Position numbers and translations under genes: made by a program. Under the pieces are notes generated by a model. It saw nothing but the letters and a program-made list of their open reading frames with translations. It searched no databases and had not been told where the DNA came from. From positions 1 through 7,692 of the forward strand of contig PLSZ01000389.1 in assembly GCA_003164305.1 (NCBI GenBank): DNA of 7,692 bases, read 5' to 3'. The stretch is from Acetobacteraceae bacterium (GTDB taxonomy: Bacteria; Pseudomonadota; Alphaproteobacteria; Acetobacterales; Acetobacteraceae). Below are positions 6,790 to 7,692 of the stretch, piece by piece; position 1 is the first letter of the stretch, and each line of letters begins with the position of its first letter.

Positions 6790-6832
6790 GAACAGGGAAC
6801 CGACAGGCCAGTTGACCCGCCGCTCCCTGCTC
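6790..6832 (-). repeat. Hairpin downstream of the outer-membrane barrel gene
   Basis: On the - strand GAGCAGGGA (6832-6824) pairs with TCCCTGTTC (6798-6790), giving nine pairs including one G-U wobble, with a 25-base loop. The wobble pair exists only in the RNA of the - strand; the + strand RNA would have an A-C mismatch. The stem starts 9 bases after the barrel stop codon. No T run follows, so it is a 3' UTR hairpin or a rho-dependent/processing element rather than a clear intrinsic terminator. Confidence 0.4.
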
Positions 6833-6841
6833 GTTTCGCTG

Positions 6842-7692
6842 TCAGAAGTGCCAGATCACGTCGCCGGCGCCGATGAGCGTCCAGTTCTTCGTGCCGCCGT
6901 TGAACGCGTTCGCACCGTTCGAGTGGTAGTAGCCAACCTCCGGCCGGATCTCGATTTGCGGCGAGAACCAGTGCTGCCAACCAATCGAGAACTCGTAGTA
7001 GGTCGCCGCCGTTCCGGTGCGCTGCCCTTGCGGGTCATAGTAGATCTCTGGCCGGAACGAAAAGTTGTTCAGCGGATCGGGCGAGTAGTTGACGTACATC
7101 GTCGATCCGATCGCGTAGGCGTTGCAGCGAAGCGGCGTGGACGTCTTGCATTGCGCCTCATTCGGCGCGTTGTGGGACATGAAAGGCGAGCCAAACGGGG
7201 TGCCACCGTCGGCGCCGAGCGCGGTGTTGAGCGCCTGCACCGTCGGGTTCTTCAGGTTCGGCACACCGTTCTCGTGCTCGTCATAGAACTCGAACGCGAG
7301 GTGCCAATGATCGTTAAACTTATGATAATAGGTGACACCGTACCACTGCAGGTTGTTATAGCCCCACTGACCACCGTTGATGCCGTTCGCGCAGGGATTG
7401 ATATCGTCCCAGCCGTCATTCCATGTGTAGCGCGCGCAAACGGTGTACGATGGCACCGCGCCAGGATCCTTCGCGAACGTGGAGCCGGGATACAGCGGGT
7501 TCGGCAGCGCCGCGGAGTTCGGATTAGGATTGCCAACCTGCTTCCACGCGTTGTTGAACGTCGCCTCGGTGCCAATTTCCACGCCCATCTGGATCGAGAG
7601 GTTCTTGGTGACGAACAGCGTGCCGATGAGGCCCTCATTGGTATAGTTGTCGAGGGCGTAGGTGATCGAGTGCGTGTACATATAGTTGTTCG
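6842..7692 (-). CDS. Outer-membrane beta-barrel protein, BBP2/OmpL-like (C-terminal part)
   Basis: The frame is open to the right edge, so the N-terminus is missing; 282 residues are visible. An in-frame ATG at 7681 is probably internal, because NNY precedes it without a stop and the sequence begins inside a strand (MYTHSITYALDNYT). The protein shows alternating aromatic/hydrophobic strands separated by polar Asn/Gly/Pro-rich loops, and it ends in DVIWHF with the terminal phenylalanine expected of barrels handled by BAM. The general pattern resembles the putative beta-barrel porin-2 (BBP2/OmpL-like) family, assigned from overall style rather than a search. Counting from the ATG at 7681, Cys82, Cys97, Cys178 and Cys186 sit in loop-like segments and could form two disulfides. 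Transported substrate is unknown. The stop lies 114 bases before the start of the small secreted-protein gene. Confidence 0.75.
   Translation of the reverse strand, partial: NNYMYTHSITYALDNYTNEGLIGTLFVTKNLSIQMGVEIGTEATFNNAWKQVGNPNPNSAALPNPLYPGSTFAKDPGAVPSYTVCARYTWNDGWDDINPCANGINGGQWGYNNLQWYGVTYYHKFNDHWHLAFEFYDEHENGVPNLKNPTVQALNTALGADGGTPFGSPFMSHNAPNEAQCKTSTPLRCNAYAIGSTMYVNYSPDPLNNFSFRPEIYYDPQGQRTGTAATYYEFSIGWQHWFSPQIEIRPEVGYYHSNGANAFNGGTKNWTLIGAGDVIWHF

Noticed and set aside
1..7692. CRISPR array, insertion sequence or phage genes
   Set aside because: No regularly spaced repeats, transposase or phage-like proteins were seen on either strand.

Overview
The window looks like chromosomal DNA of a GC-rich Gram-negative proteobacterium. 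It encodes an inner-membrane/periplasm/outer-membrane export machine, an outer-membrane barrel and a lipoprotein with a lipobox, all of which need two membranes. The protein style (CzcA-like pump, beta-barrel of the BBP2/OmpL-like type, strong AAGGA ribosome binding sites, tRNA with an encoded CCA) fits an alphaproteobacterium, perhaps Acetobacteraceae. That placement is an impression, not a demonstration.

Layout from left to right. Positions 1-74 hold the 3' part of a tRNA-Ser(GGA) gene on the + strand, cut by the window edge. All protein genes lie on the - strand, so they read from right to left. In reading order they are: the C-terminal part of an outer-membrane beta-barrel protein (7692-6842, cut by the right edge); a small secreted protein of unknown function with two cysteines (6727-6386); a 311-base non-coding stretch with an 11-bp hairpin, AT-rich DNA and several inverted repeats; and then a three-gene efflux operon. 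The operon codes for a periplasmic adaptor (6074-4770), an RND permease of the heavy-metal efflux (CzcA/CusA) family (4766-1596) and a NodT/OprM-type outer-membrane lipoprotein (1592-129).

The three efflux genes are separated by exactly 3 bases at each junction and should form one translationally coupled unit. Their products would assemble a tripartite pump: the permease takes substrate from the periplasm or inner membrane using the proton gradient, the adaptor bridges, and the lipoprotein forms the exit duct. The permease carries the D-x5-D-x6-E charge relay typical of heavy-metal efflux RND pumps. It appears to lack the methionine triad of the copper/silver pump CusA, so a divalent metal is the better guess for substrate. 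No regulator gene is present in the window. The palindromes in the 311-base upstream stretch are the best candidates for where control is exerted.

The core content is a recognisable metal-efflux locus. The less explained parts are the small Cys-pair secreted protein, the palindrome-rich leader of the efflux operon, and the hairpins between the barrel gene and the small gene.
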